Shown here: positions 16,743 to 26,457 of the stretch, piece after piece
How the letters are laid out: each line of letters begins with the position of its first letter
Numbering within the stretch: position 1 is the first letter of the stretch
Source: Candidatus Sysuiplasma acidicola
GTDB lineage: Archaea > Thermoplasmatota > Thermoplasmata > Sysuiplasmatales > Sysuiplasmataceae
Length of the DNA stretch: 49,937 bases
NCBI GenBank assembly: GCA_019721035.1
Contig: JAHEAA010000016.1
Coordinates: forward strand, 1 to 49,937
Reading direction: 5' to 3'
Notes under the pieces: generated by a model
Told to the model about the DNA's origin: nothing
Database searches by the model: none
The model's input: only the letters and a program-made list of their open reading frames with translations
Translations under genes and position numbers: made by a program

Positions 16743-17228
16743 ATGTTTGGTCCCAGATACAAAGTACCGTTCAGGAGAAGGAGAGAAGGCAATACAGATT
16801 ATTCGCACAGGCTGAAACTGCTGAAATCGGACAAGCCGAGGGCCGTTGTAAGGAAGAGCAACAAATACTACACCGTGCAGTTTGTTCGCTTTGACCCTGT
16901 CGGAGACGCTGTCATAGCGTCTGCGGGGAGCATTGAGCTGAGACGATACGGCTGGACAGGTGCGGCTTCAAACAGCGCAGCAGCATATCTCACAGGAATG
17001 CTCGCCGCATCCAGGGCGAAGAAGCAGGGCATAACTGAAGCAATACTGGATGCCGGCATCGTGAATCCAAAGAGGAACAGCGGCATTTTTGCCGCACTGA
17101 ACGGCATTGTGGAGGCCGGTCTGGATGTGCCGCACGACCCCGCAATTCTCCTGCCGAAGGAAAGGATAGAGAAGCTCGCCGCGACACACGGCAAACTCGA
17201 TGAAATTAAAACAAAGCTGGTGAACTGA
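16743..17228 (+). CDS. rpl18: Large ribosomal subunit protein L18
   Basis: L18 (161 residues, eukaryotic L5 type) binds 5S rRNA together with L5. It has [22 protein letters not shown] at the N-terminus and [20 protein letters not shown] in the middle. GGGAGTGAT precedes the ATG. Length and operon place agree with the archaeal family. Confidence 0.96.
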   Translation: MFGPRYKVPFRRRREGNTDYSHRLKLLKSDKPRAVVRKSNKYYTVQFVRFDPVGDAVIASAGSIELRRYGWTGAASNSAAAYLTGMLAASRAKKQGITEAILDAGIVNPKRNSGIFAALNGIVEAGLDVPHDPAILLPKERIEKLAATHGKLDEIKTKLVN

Positions 17229-17229
17229 A

Positions 17230-17931
17230 GTGGCCTGGTCGCCGAAGACAAAACTTGGAAGACTCGTGAATGAAGGGAAGATAACATCCATTTCACAGGC
17301 GCTCGAATCCAAACTCCCGCTGAGGGAGCCTGAGATTGTCGACATGCTCCTGCCGGACCTGGCAGACGAAGTGGCAGATGTGAAAATGGTACAGAGAATG
17401 ACGGACAGCGGCAGACGCGTCCGTTTTGCGATTACCTGTGTCGTCGGAAACAGGGACGGCATTGTGGGTATTGGAAGGGCCAAGGGGAGAGAAGTGGGTC
17501 CGGCCATAAGGCGTGCAATACAGGACGCCAAACTCAATATAATCGAAGTCAGGCGCGGCTGCGGTTCATGGCAGTGCGGCTGCCTTACACCCCATACACT
17601 GCCCTTCAGGGTTGAGGGACGGTCCGGCTCAGTGGTGCTCTCTCTGAAGCCGGCGCCACGCGGCGTCGGTCTGGCAGTGGGCAATGTTGCCAAGAGAGTG
17701 ATGGAGCTTGCGGGCATCCACGACGCATGGGGGTTTACGAGCGGACATTCTAAGACCACACTGAATTTTACCTATGCCGCATTCAATGCGCTCAAGCAGA
17801 CAGTGAGCTACAGGGTTGCGCCGGAACAGCTTGATCGCCTCAAAATCAGATCTGGCACCGGGAAGGTTCATGTTGTTGAGAGCGATCCTGCGTTGCTGCA
17901 GGCGGAGCCACAGGCGGAGGCAGGAAAGTGA
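17230..17931 (+). CDS. rps5: Small ribosomal subunit protein S5
   Basis: S5 (233 residues, eukaryotic S2 type) helps decoding accuracy and mRNA unwinding at the entry pore. The double-stranded RNA-binding domain has the [20 protein letters not shown] loop, and the C-terminal domain has [10 protein letters not shown] followed by the ribosomal fold. The start is GTG at 17230, one base after the L18 stop; no ATG is close. It ends with an Ala/Glu tail. Confidence 0.96.
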   Translation: MAWSPKTKLGRLVNEGKITSISQALESKLPLREPEIVDMLLPDLADEVADVKMVQRMTDSGRRVRFAITCVVGNRDGIVGIGRAKGREVGPAIRRAIQDAKLNIIEVRRGCGSWQCGCLTPHTLPFRVEGRSGSVVLSLKPAPRGVGLAVGNVAKRVMELAGIHDAWGFTSGHSKTTLNFTYAAFNALKQTVSYRVAPEQLDRLKIRSGTGKVHVVESDPALLQAEPQAEAGK

Positions 17932-18404
17932 TGTACGCAGTAATAAGGGTCAGAGGACATGGCAAGATCATTCGCAAGGCAGTCGAGACGATGGATCAGA
18001 TGCACCTGAACAGGGTGAATCACATGGTGCTGCTGCCTGAAACTGAAACGACAAGGAGGATGCTTCAGGTAGTCAAAGATTATGTAACATGGGGAGAGGT
18101 CTCCGAAGAGTTGCTGTCCAGGGCGCTCGAGACGGCATCGAAGCACACGGGAGAAAAACGTGTATCCGTGGCCGAACTCGGCAAAAAATACGGGCAGGAA
18201 CCGTCAGAGCTGTTGAGGGCGCTCATGGACGGAAAGACAACACTCTCCGATTTCGATATCAAGACAGTGCTGCGCCTTCATCCCCCGAGGAAGGGATGGG
18301 AAGCGATAAAGAAAAGCTACGCTACCGGCGGTTCACTCGGATACCGGGGCAGGGATATCAACGCGCTGATTGAAAAGATGCTTCCGTCGCAGGGCGGTGT
18401 GTGA
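17931..18404 (+). CDS. rpl30: Large ribosomal subunit protein L30
   Basis: L30 (157 residues, eukaryotic L7 type) is longer than bacterial L30 as expected for archaea. It opens [19 protein letters not shown] and carries RVNHMVLLPET. The ATG at 17931 shares its A with the last base of the S5 stop; a GTG three bases earlier, spaced 9 bases from GGAGG, is an equally possible start. Confidence 0.95.
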   Translation: MYAVIRVRGHGKIIRKAVETMDQMHLNRVNHMVLLPETETTRRMLQVVKDYVTWGEVSEELLSRALETASKHTGEKRVSVAELGKKYGQEPSELLRALMDGKTTLSDFDIKTVLRLHPPRKGWEAIKKSYATGGSLGYRGRDINALIEKMLPSQGGV

Positions 18405-18406
18405 GC

Positions 18407-18832
18407 ATGGTGAGCAGGACAAACAAATTCAGGGGATCTAGAACGCACGGCAGGGGAAAGAAATCCGGAAGAGGAGCAGGCATTCACGGAGGGCGCGGCA
18501 ATGCCGGTCTGCACAAACACAAGTTCATGCACATGCTGAAGTACGACCCGTACCATTTCGGACCCGGGGGGTTCAAGAGGCCGCCCAAGATCGTAGAAGA
18601 GAGACGGGGCATAACGGTCGAGTCGCTGGGAGAAGCAGTGGCGGAATTTCTCAGGCGCGGCTACGCCAGGGAGGAGGAGGGAAAGATCACTGTTGATCTA
18701 TCGGCCGCCGGTTATTACAAGCTCATTGCAAAAGGAGCACTGTCTTCTGCACTCAATGTTGTCGTGGAAAAGGCAAGTGCGCGCGCCGTGCAGGCAGTAG
18801 AGAAAGCCGGCGGAAGTGTGACACTTAAATAG
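18407..18832 (+). CDS. rpl15: Large ribosomal subunit protein L15
   Basis: L15 (141 residues, eukaryotic L27a type) is an extended protein that threads through 23S rRNA. It has the glycine-rich FRGSRTHGRGKKSGRGAG opening and a globular C-terminal part with GALSSALNVVVEKASARAVQ. ATG 18407 is preferred to GTG 18401 because GGCGGTG lies 7 bases upstream of the ATG. It is the last ribosomal protein gene before secY. Confidence 0.95.
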   Translation: MVSRTNKFRGSRTHGRGKKSGRGAGIHGGRGNAGLHKHKFMHMLKYDPYHFGPGGFKRPPKIVEERRGITVESLGEAVAEFLRRGYAREEEGKITVDLSAAGYYKLIAKGALSSALNVVVEKASARAVQAVEKAGGSVTLK

Positions 18833-18855
18833 CGTGTGAGATTTAGTGGTAAATA

Positions 18856-20478
18856 ATGCCTGATCAGGAGAAGAAGAGTCTTCTTTACAAGCTGAAGCCA
18901 TTTACCGACAGGCTTCCGGCAATAACAAAGCCCGAAGGGCACGTGCATTTCAGGACGAAAATGCTCTGGGTCATACTCATACTCTTCCTCTACTTTGTAA
19001 TGACGAACATCTACATCTATGGTCTTGACAAGGCCACCACAATCGATCTGTTTGCCCAGTACAGGGCCATAATTGCCGGGGCATCCGGTTCCATCCTGCA
19101 GCTGGGCATCGGTCCCATCGTCACAGGCTCAATAGTGATGCAGCTGTTCACCGGCGCGAAGATAATAAATCTTGACCTCAACGACGATGAGGACAAGGCC
19201 GTATATCAGAGTACACAGAAATTCGTCGTGATAGTCATGATATTCGTCGAGGCCATACCGCAGGTATTCGGATACCTGAGCCCGAGCCCGACATTCGTAC
19301 ACAACATCGGCGCACTTGCCTCGAAGGTGTCTATCTTCGGCATCTATCCGATGCTGAATAGCGGGAAGACGCTCTCTCAGCTCATCATCATTGTTCAGCT
19401 CTTCGTTGGCTCATACCTCGTTTTCCTCATGGACGAGATCGTTTCCAAATGGGGCATAGGCAGCGGCATATCGATGTTCATAGCCGCAGGTGTTTCACAG
19501 CAGATCTTCACAGGCGCGCTCAACTGGTACCCGGCTCCGACCGCGGCGAACGGTGTTGCAGCAACGGGACCGCTGGCCAATGCACCTGTCGGAACCATAC
19601 CGAAGATCATTTATGTTCTGTTTCACGTCCCTATCGGACAGCTGACAAGCAGCGGTTTCGAGACACTCATGCTCGGCCAGCCAAATCCCGTCACTGCGCT
19701 CGCAGGCACCATCGCCATATTCCTGATTGTAGCATGGACAGAATCCACCAGGATCGAACTTCCGCTGGCGCATGAGACAGCGAAGGGCGCCAGGGGCAGA
19801 TATCCGATAAAGCTCATTTACGCATCAAACATACCTGTCATACTCGTTGCCGCTCTGCTCGCGAATGTGAGCATGTTCAGCTACCTTCTGTGGACAAACC
19901 CGGCAATGATGAAGATACCGCTCATAGGCCATCAAGCCTGGCTGGGCACATATGTGGCGGGGAGCACGACGCCGACCGGCGGTATTGCATGGTACGTGAG
20001 CAACGTCAACGGCCTGTCAGACTGGCTGCTGCCAATGATCAATTCTTCATATGCGGTTGGCAATCCGCAGGTGCAGGGCCATTCGTTCCTACAGATTGCC
20101 GCCTGGATAGGCGCATTTACGCTCGTATATGTGCTGGGCGCAATACTCTTCGCAAGATTCTGGATAGAAACGACAAACATGGGGCCGAAGGCTGTGGCGG
20201 AACAGATTGAGAGCAGCGGCATGCAGATACCCGGATTCAGGCGAGATCCGCGCGTCATGAAGCGCGTCCTGGAGCGATATATTCCAACCGTCACTGTGCT
20301 TAGCGGAGCTCTCGTCGGTTTCCTTGCCGTTGGTGCAGACCTCATAGGCACCGTCGGCAACGCCACGGGCGTAGGACTGTTACTTGCCACGGGCATACTG
20401 ATACAGTTTTACGACGCGATAGGACAGGAGCAGATGATGGAGATGCACCCTGTGCTCAGACAGTTCTTCGGAGGGTGA
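18856..20478 (+). CDS. secY: Protein translocase subunit SecY
   Basis: A 540-residue channel subunit of the Sec translocon with about ten membrane segments. Recognisable parts are the first segment after KTKMLWVILILFLYF-type sequence, the plug region (GASGSILQLGIGPIVTGSIV) and the cytosolic loop with ELPLAHE. It is longer than many archaeal SecY proteins because of the external loop around residues 345-390. It is the usual downstream partner of the ribosomal cluster. SecE and Sec-beta are not in the window. Confidence 0.96.
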   Translation: MPDQEKKSLLYKLKPFTDRLPAITKPEGHVHFRTKMLWVILILFLYFVMTNIYIYGLDKATTIDLFAQYRAIIAGASGSILQLGIGPIVTGSIVMQLFTGAKIINLDLNDDEDKAVYQSTQKFVVIVMIFVEAIPQVFGYLSPSPTFVHNIGALASKVSIFGIYPMLNSGKTLSQLIIIVQLFVGSYLVFLMDEIVSKWGIGSGISMFIAAGVSQQIFTGALNWYPAPTAANGVAATGPLANAPVGTIPKIIYVLFHVPIGQLTSSGFETLMLGQPNPVTALAGTIAIFLIVAWTESTRIELPLAHETAKGARGRYPIKLIYASNIPVILVAALLANVSMFSYLLWTNPAMMKIPLIGHQAWLGTYVAGSTTPTGGIAWYVSNVNGLSDWLLPMINSSYAVGNPQVQGHSFLQIAAWIGAFTLVYVLGAILFARFWIETTNMGPKAVAEQIESSGMQIPGFRRDPRVMKRVLERYIPTVTVLSGALVGFLAVGADLIGTVGNATGVGLLLATGILIQFYDAIGQEQMMEMHPVLRQFFGG

Positions 20479-20512
20479 GCAAACGCCAAACCAGCCACCG
20501 CCGGGCCAGCAG

Positions 20513-21160
20513 ATGCCTCAGGGAACCGGGCAGATGTTCATCGTGATGATATTCATGATGGTCATGCTCTTCGCATTCCTCAATCCCGCAGTGAGGTCCA
20601 GCGTCGTCAAAGGAACGAACACCGTGCTCTCGCCGCTGATTGGCTTCGGCGGACACTTTCCGACGATCACGATACTGATCGCGGAGCTCATAGTGGTGTT
20701 CCTCGGCACGACGCTGAGGATATTCTACACGGATTTCGTGCAGCAGGCAAAGATACAGAACACGCTCAAGGCGCTGAGGCTGAAGCAGAGGGAGGCGTTC
20801 AAGACAAAGAATCAGGCGAAGATAAAGGAGCTGCAGAAGGTGCAGAGCTCATATATGATACAGAACACGCAGCTCATGAACAAGCAGTTCAAGGTTCTTC
20901 CCGTCACAATGATCGTCATATTTCCGCTCTTTGCCTGGCTGAGCGAATTCCTTCTTTCATTACCATACCCCGTTTTCTCTGTGCCATGGAACGCCTCCGT
21001 CCACTTCGGCGAAACAATCATATTTTTCCCGGCATGGGTCTTCCTTTATGGCTTTCTCGGCATCCCGTTCACGATAGTGTACCAGCGTATCCTGCGTTAC
21101 TTCATACTGCGCAGGAGACTCGAAGAGATGGACGGTGTCGCTGCGCCCCAGGCGCAGTGA
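20513..21160 (+). CDS. DUF106 membrane insertase (YidC/EMC3-like)
   Basis: This 215-residue membrane protein belongs to DUF106, archaeal relatives of YidC, EMC3 and TMCO1 that help insert membrane proteins. It has a first membrane segment at about residues 8-24, a second at about 48-68, a charged cytosolic coiled coil (residues 75-125, rich in K, Q and E) and two further segments after residue 125. It follows secY by 34 bases, a functionally sensible pairing. The adenylate kinase that often lies between them in archaea is absent. No earlier start codon is available in frame. Confidence 0.9.
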   Translation: MPQGTGQMFIVMIFMMVMLFAFLNPAVRSSVVKGTNTVLSPLIGFGGHFPTITILIAELIVVFLGTTLRIFYTDFVQQAKIQNTLKALRLKQREAFKTKNQAKIKELQKVQSSYMIQNTQLMNKQFKVLPVTMIVIFPLFAWLSEFLLSLPYPVFSVPWNASVHFGETIIFFPAWVFLYGFLGIPFTIVYQRILRYFILRRRLEEMDGVAAPQAQ

Positions 21161-21200
21161 GTTTTGGCAATATGTTTAAACACCCTGTCCCTTCAGCCAT

Positions 21201-21746
21201 GTGTTGATAATAACAATAAGTGGCCCGGCCGGGAGCGGGAAGACAACGCTGGCAAAACTGCTTTCCGCAAAACTCGGATACATGCTGATAACGACGGGAG
21301 GCATCTTCAGAGACATGGCATCTGAAAAAGGCCTCACCGTCCTGCAGTTCAACCTCATGGCTGAAAAGGCAGAGGACATAGACAGGGAACTGGACAGGAA
21401 AGTTGTTGAGAGGGCAAAACGGAGCGGAGACTGCATCGTCGAAGGAAGACTTTCGTGCCACATGCTTATGAGAGCGGGCGTCAGGCCCTTTTCTGTATGC
21501 GTTGACGCGCCGGCCGATATTCGCATCAGGCGCGTCGCAGAAAGAGAGGGACGCGATATAACCTCCGTGGCAGATGAGACATCAGGAAGAGAAGAAAGCG
21601 AACGCAGGCGTTACATGAAATTTTACGGCATCGACATAGACGACAGATCGTGTTACAGTCTGATACTCGATTCGGCGGCCTCATCGCCGGAGGAGCTTGC
21701 CGATGCTGTCATAAAGAAGCTGAACCGGGGTGCCGGCAGTGTCTGA
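21201..21746 (+). CDS. cmk: Cytidylate kinase
   Basis: A 181-residue P-loop nucleoside monophosphate kinase that phosphorylates CMP and dCMP. The P-loop GPAGSGKTT is at residues 8-16, with the TTGGIFRDMA substrate-binding part and the GREESERRRYMKFYGIDIDD lid region of archaeal CMP kinases. The start GTG at 21201 follows a TATA-like GTTTAAAC near 21173-21180 by about 25 bases, so a separate leaderless promoter is likely. It lies between the DUF106 gene and cbf5, a common archaeal order. Confidence 0.94.
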   Translation: MLIITISGPAGSGKTTLAKLLSAKLGYMLITTGGIFRDMASEKGLTVLQFNLMAEKAEDIDRELDRKVVERAKRSGDCIVEGRLSCHMLMRAGVRPFSVCVDAPADIRIRRVAEREGRDITSVADETSGREESERRRYMKFYGIDIDDRSCYSLILDSAASSPEELADAVIKKLNRGAGSV

Positions 21747-21798
21747 GCATCCGCCTGCCGCCGGAGGCGGCTATGGCGTCGGCCTGCAGGAGAGATCC

Positions 21799-22686
21799 AT
21801 GGAGGAGATGCTCGACACATCAATCATCATAATCGACAAGCCGGCCGGACCTACAAGTCATCAGGTTTCGGCATGGGTGGCAAAGATGCTCGGTGTCGAG
21901 AAAGCAGGGCACGCCGGCACTCTGGATCCGTCCGTAACAGGGGTTCTGCCGGTTGCGCTGGGCAGAGCCGCGAGGGCGCTGGATGCAATGAACTATCTGA
22001 GGAAGAGCTACATAGGCATCATCCGTTTTCACGGCGATATATCGCGTAAACAGCTGGACGAAATTCTGCCCCGATTCACAGGCAGAATCTTCCAGGTGCC
22101 GCCGGTCAGATCGGCAGTCAAGAGGGAGAGAAGGATAAGGGAGATACACGCGCTGACAGTCATGGAGCAGAGGGAACGGCTGTTCCTGTTCAATGTTGAA
22201 TGTCAGTCAGGCACGTATGTGAGGACGCTCTGCAGGGACATCGGCCTGGCGATGTGCACAGGCTCCCAGATGGAGGAACTGCGCAGGACGCGTTCCGGTC
22301 CGTTCGGCGAGGACATGGCAATCCCGCTGCAGAAACTGCAGGATGCAGTCCATTACTGGAAGAGTGGCGATGCATCTATGCTCCGCTCCGTTATGGTGCC
22401 ATACGAAAAGCTCCTGCAGAGCTTTCCGGCCGTTGAACTGAAAGACAGCGCGGTAGACAGCGTATGCCACGGGGCGAATCTGACGGTGAGAGGCGTGAAT
22501 CGCGTCGAAAGAGGCATAAAACGTGGTGCAATAATTTCGCTGTTCTCTATGAAGGGCGAGGGAGTCGCCATGGCCAGGGCACTAATGTCTTCAGAAAACA
22601 TAGAAAACGCAGCATCGGGTATTGCCTGCGACACGCTGCGTGTCTTCATGAAGCCGGGCACATACCCGCGATTCAGGAAGACGTGA
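21799..22686 (+). CDS. cbf5: Pseudouridine synthase Cbf5 (TruB family)
   Basis: A 295-residue rRNA/tRNA pseudouridine synthase, the catalytic protein of archaeal H/ACA ribonucleoproteins. The catalytic aspartate lies in HAGTLDPSVTG (about D43). The PUA domain occupies the C-terminal third (ELKDSAVDSVCHGANL onward). The ATG at 21799 was chosen because AGGAG lies 6 bases upstream; GTG codons at 21730 and 21739 would add an N-terminus rich in Pro and Gly that overlaps cmk. It ends 7 bases from a convergent nuclease gene and closes the translation cluster. Confidence 0.94.
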   Translation: MEEMLDTSIIIIDKPAGPTSHQVSAWVAKMLGVEKAGHAGTLDPSVTGVLPVALGRAARALDAMNYLRKSYIGIIRFHGDISRKQLDEILPRFTGRIFQVPPVRSAVKRERRIREIHALTVMEQRERLFLFNVECQSGTYVRTLCRDIGLAMCTGSQMEELRRTRSGPFGEDMAIPLQKLQDAVHYWKSGDASMLRSVMVPYEKLLQSFPAVELKDSAVDSVCHGANLTVRGVNRVERGIKRGAIISLFSMKGEGVAMARALMSSENIENAASGIACDTLRVFMKPGTYPRFRKT

Positions 22687-22693
22687 TAGCTGC

Positions 22694-23698
22694 TCAGAAT
22701 GCATCTATCTTCTTCTGCTTCCTGCGCGTGGCAGCCGGCCTGCCGCCTCTGTGCGCAGACAGTGCGTGTGCCTCGATCTGCAGATCGCGGCGCAGTTCTT
22801 CGGCAAACTCTTCGGCGAAACCGTGCATCGTGTAGACAATATCCGGACTGCATGCCCTGACAAACGACAGTAGAGCGTCATGATCACAATGGTCCGAGAG
22901 CGGAAACGCCTCATCAAGGCCACCGCTTCTCCTGAACTGCTCATCGACGGACCAGCCCGAAACAGTGGTGAACAGCAACCTTGACCGAAGTCCCGGCCTC
23001 AACTGAGAAAGAGAGGATCTCGAGGAGCAGACGAAGACGGATTCACTGTCTGTGGCAGCAGAAATATCGCCAATCCAGTCGCCGCAGTCACCGAAGACGA
23101 TACGGTTGTGCGCCTGGACGACTTCATCAGCGTAGAGCGGGAGACCGCGCAGAAGCGTTTCGACTTCCTGCGCTTTTCCGAGTGGATAAACGTTGAAGAA
23201 AACAGAATTGCCCATGCTCAAAGCATCAGATACCCAGTCGCGTATGACGCCAGAGAGTTCGAGCGGGTCAGGAAAAGAATATTTCGGCAGAGCGTACGTC
23301 GACTCTATAAGCAGAATGTCAGTTTTCACCGCTCTGGCAGGCTCAAGGTACACTTTTCTCTTCGTGCAGAAGTCGCCTGTGTAGAGTATCCTCTGATCGT
23401 CCTCAATCAGCGCCATCGCTGAACCGGGTATGTGGCCTGCATCCAGCAGCCTGATGTGCGCTTCCTGCGCAAGAGAGAATTTCTTTCCGGTTCTGTGCTC
23501 GGCAAGTTCCAGCGTCTTGGACGTCGACACGACGCGGCGTTCATCGCCTCCCCTTGGAAGATGATCGGTGTGAGCGTGCGAGATGAAATTAATTTCACCT
23601 GCCACCGTTCTCCTTGGATCCAGTCTGAAACTGTTTTCGTGCGTCCTGACGGCAAAACCATTTGACAGCGACACACTGATATCCAGACCATCCCTCAT
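22694..23698 (-). CDS. Beta-CASP metallo-beta-lactamase nuclease
   Basis: A 334-residue protein with the metallo-beta-lactamase fold. The zinc motif HAHTDHL lies near residue 40, a later LLDAGHIPGS supplies motif III and YTGDF the next ligand; the C-terminal half contains SDHCDHDAL and a final TMHGF. This arrangement fits the COG1236-type mRNA 3'-processing or exonuclease family rather than aCPSF1, since KH domains are absent. The last 20 residues are basic. It is convergent with cbf5. Substrate unknown. Confidence 0.88.
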   Translation of the reverse strand: MRDGLDISVSLSNGFAVRTHENSFRLDPRRTVAGEINFISHAHTDHLPRGGDERRVVSTSKTLELAEHRTGKKFSLAQEAHIRLLDAGHIPGSAMALIEDDQRILYTGDFCTKRKVYLEPARAVKTDILLIESTYALPKYSFPDPLELSGVIRDWVSDALSMGNSVFFNVYPLGKAQEVETLLRGLPLYADEVVQAHNRIVFGDCGDWIGDISAATDSESVFVCSSRSSLSQLRPGLRSRLLFTTVSGWSVDEQFRRSGGLDEAFPLSDHCDHDALLSFVRACSPDIVYTMHGFAEEFAEELRRDLQIEAHALSAHRGGRPAATRRKQKKIDAF

Positions 23699-23824
23699 GA
23701 CTTATCCGCGTGCTTAATCGGCAACAGATATTTGTCACTGTTGTCGTCAGCCCCGAAGGAATAGCGTTTGCCTGCAGTCACAGGAGCCAAAAAGGATATC
23801 GCACATTCCCTTTATCAGGCAATT

Positions 23825-24442
23825 ATGAGTCTGCGATCTGACAGGGACAACGGTCAGTTGTGGATGCCGGGCGAAGAGCGGTTCGGCCGCATCAGTTCAA
23901 GATGCTACAGCCTGGCGAGCCGCAGTCGCACGATGAAGAAGTTCCACGAATTTGTCATGGGCGATCTGCTCTCATTAGACTTTTCCACTGTTCTGGACAT
24001 CGGTTGCGGACCGGGCACGGTGCTGCTCTCTCTCGCCCAGAATCGGGAGGGTTTACTGGGATCGGGCATCGATCCGTCAATACATATGGTCCGTATCGCG
24101 TCCGGAAGGGCCCGCCGGCTGGGCCTGTTGCAACGAGTGAAATTCGCACAGGGCAGCAACAGGTACATACCGCTCGAGGACAGATTTGATGTCATTTACA
24201 CGAGTCTCTCATTCCACCACTGGAAAGATAATGCGGAGAGCATTACAGGCATAATGCAGAGACTGAAAGAGAGGGGCCGTTTCATTGTCTACGAGATCAC
24301 GGACGACGGGAGTCTGGCGAGAAAGTTTCTGAAAGCGCACCTGATGAGCAAAGAAAACTTTGAAGCAGTATCGGCAAGAACGGGTATAAAGACTGAAGTG
24401 CGTGAGGAAGAAGGATTCATAAGGGCGATATTCACAAGATGA
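23825..24442 (+). CDS. Class I SAM-dependent methyltransferase
   Basis: A Rossmann-fold methyltransferase of about 205 residues. Motif I is VLDIGCGPGTVLL, followed by an acidic GIDPSIHMV strand and the YTSLSFHHW motif common in methyltransferase type 11 and 12 groups. The target cannot be named; similar proteins methylate small molecules or lipids. The ATG at 23825 was chosen; an open frame continues to a TTG at 23768. No clear ribosome site helps. The gene appears single. Confidence 0.8.
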   Translation: MSLRSDRDNGQLWMPGEERFGRISSRCYSLASRSRTMKKFHEFVMGDLLSLDFSTVLDIGCGPGTVLLSLAQNREGLLGSGIDPSIHMVRIASGRARRLGLLQRVKFAQGSNRYIPLEDRFDVIYTSLSFHHWKDNAESITGIMQRLKERGRFIVYEITDDGSLARKFLKAHLMSKENFEAVSARTGIKTEVREEEGFIRAIFTR

Positions 24443-24634
24443 GTGCAGCATGGAAGAAAGTGTTTTATCTGAACTGAGGGGCAACGCATAAGCTGGACTT
24501 ATCACACAAAAGCATGAAACAACGCTGCCGTGGTCCTACTCCCTCTGCCTCACTATATTGATAGCATGGTGAGAAAGACATATGTAAGTATTAAGACTTG
24601 GCAAACAACATCCACTGCGGATGGAATCGGTATC

Positions 24635-25216
24635 ATGAACAGACCGCTCAAATTTATATCAGCCAGCATCGCAGCAGTGATCGTTGCAATAATTGTTGTT
24701 GTTGCGGTGCTGTCCATGAACTCTGCGCCGCATTTTGCGTTTCCCAGCTACCAGCAGGTCAACGGTGCTTCGGGCTCAAGCTACACTGCTCAGAAGTACA
24801 GTAATTCATCGTACAGCAACGGCTCAGTTGGAAACGGAGCTGTAAAGATCGAGACGATGAATTATACGTCGGCCAAGCCGTTCCTGGAAGTGGGTATCGT
24901 CCAATACAAGACTGCCGGCGATGCCGCCAACAATTATATTTCGATGAATAATTCGATTGCCAAGATCGCCGCATCTTTGCCGAATATGACGACCGCACAT
25001 GCAACGTATCGCGGGTACGCCTATGCATACGTAATAATGCCACACAATATCACAGTGTACGGCACCACACTGCACCTTGGTATCTCAATCGCAGTGTGTC
25101 ACCTCGACAACTTCATTTTCGTCATGTACTCAAACTTTGCCGGAATGAACGCCGGGAGAATGACCGGTCTGATTGACCTTCAGATAAACGTGATGACCGG
25201 CGGCTCGCTCATCTAA
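24635..25216 (+). CDS. Membrane-anchored extracytoplasmic protein, unknown function
   Basis: I do not recognise this 193-residue protein. It begins MNRPLKFISASIA and has one N-terminal membrane segment (about residues 8-28), so the remainder is probably outside the cell. The outer part is rich in Asn, Ser, Tyr and Thr with several N-glycosylation sequons (NSS, NGS, NYT, NMT, NIT), typical of surface proteins of acidophilic archaea. The frame is open upstream to 24530 but the N-terminal anchor fits the ATG at 24635. Codon use is like the neighbours. Confidence 0.7.
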   Translation: MNRPLKFISASIAAVIVAIIVVVAVLSMNSAPHFAFPSYQQVNGASGSSYTAQKYSNSSYSNGSVGNGAVKIETMNYTSAKPFLEVGIVQYKTAGDAANNYISMNNSIAKIAASLPNMTTAHATYRGYAYAYVIMPHNITVYGTTLHLGISIAVCHLDNFIFVMYSNFAGMNAGRMTGLIDLQINVMTGGSLI

Positions 25217-25266
25217 CTGATGCCGGCCATGATGTTCGGCAATTTCAGAGACGCCTGTTCAGGGTC

Positions 25267-26457
25267 TCAGACCCGTTCGAACACCATCGCGTAGCCCTGT
25301 CCTCCTCCGACACATAGCGCGGCAACCCCCGTTTCGCCCGCTCTGCCCCTCAGCATCCTTGTAAGCGTTCCGGCGATCCGTCCACCTGAAGCTCCGAGAG
25401 GATGACCGATTGCAATTGCGCCGCCCCTGCGATTGACACGATTCTGGTCGATACCCAGTTCCCTGATTGCGTTTATGACTACAACCGCGAATGCTTCGTT
25501 GATCTCCCAGATGTCAACGTCAGATGCGTCCATCTCTGCCCTGGACAGTGCCTTCCTTATGGCTGGAACGACCATTGCACCCATCAGTGAAGGATCGCCG
25601 GACGCCCACCCCATCGATGAAATTTTTGCAAGCGGCTCAAGGCCATATTCACTCAATTTTTTTCCGGACATCAGTGCAACGAGCGTCGCGCCGGCATTCA
25701 GGGGAGACGAATTGCCGGCAGTTATGAGTCCATCATTTACAAATGCAGGCAGAAGAGACGACAGCTTCTCCATCGTCGCGTCTGGCCGTATGCTCTGATC
25801 TGTCTCCACAGTCAAAGGCCCACTATCGGTGGCTACGGTGATCGGCAGTATCTCGTCGCGCAGGTAGCCCTCTTCGACCGCCGAAGCAGCTAGTCTGTGA
25901 CTCCTGAGCGCATATTCGTCCATCTCAGCGCGCGAAATGCCACGCTGTTTTGCGAGGTTCTCGGCTGTGAGCCCCATATTGTAGCCGATGTCCATGCGGT
26001 ATGAAGCATACCGTTCATCCGAAAGCAGAGGCTCGCAGAGTCTGTTGGAGAGCCTCGGTATGTGCGTCATGTGCTCCATTCCGCCGGCCAGAACGATGTC
26101 CGCATTCCCGGTCATTATTTCCATCGCACCTATCGACAGGGCATTGAGAGAGGATGAGCATGCGCGGTCAAGAACCATGGAAGGGACTTCCACAGGCATG
26201 TTTGCAAGAAAAACGGGATGTCTTCCACCGAACGTCCAGTTTTCATCCCTCTGATAAGCGCAGCCAATCACAACGTCGCCAATCTCGCCAGGCCTGATCG
26301 CCGTTTCGGCAACCGCGTCACGTATGAGCAGAGAGAGCGCATAATCCATCCTGATTGAGTTGAACACGTCCCTTTGCGGTTCAGACGGTCTCGAACGGCT
26401 GAAAGCAGTTCGTTTGTAGTGCACGACGTAGACATCCCTGTCATTCACCTGATTCAC
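25267..26457 (-). CDS. Acetyl-CoA acetyltransferase (thiolase)
   Basis: A 396-residue degradative/biosynthetic-type thiolase that joins or cleaves acyl-CoA units. The nucleophile is C100 in LDRACSSSLNAL; the other catalytic residues are His in GHPLGASGG and Cys in ALCVGGGQG. It has full family length, unlike the short archaeal thiolases tied to HMG-CoA synthase. The start is GTG at 26457, because GGGAGGA stands 5 bases upstream; the frame open to 26493 lacks such a site. It overlaps the DNA methyltransferase by 17 bases and is translated from the same mRNA. Confidence 0.92.
   Translation of the reverse strand: MNQVNDRDVYVVHYKRTAFSRSRPSEPQRDVFNSIRMDYALSLLIRDAVAETAIRPGEIGDVVIGCAYQRDENWTFGGRHPVFLANMPVEVPSMVLDRACSSSLNALSIGAMEIMTGNADIVLAGGMEHMTHIPRLSNRLCEPLLSDERYASYRMDIGYNMGLTAENLAKQRGISRAEMDEYALRSHRLAASAVEEGYLRDEILPITVATDSGPLTVETDQSIRPDATMEKLSSLLPAFVNDGLITAGNSSPLNAGATLVALMSGKKLSEYGLEPLAKISSMGWASGDPSLMGAMVVPAIRKALSRAEMDASDVDIWEINEAFAVVVINAIRELGIDQNRVNRRGGAIAIGHPLGASGGRIAGTLTRMLRGRAGETGVAALCVGGGQGYAMVFERV

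Noticed and set aside
16968-17759. Minus-strand frame of 263 codons
   Set aside because: It is antisense to L18 and S5, both of which are certain genes.
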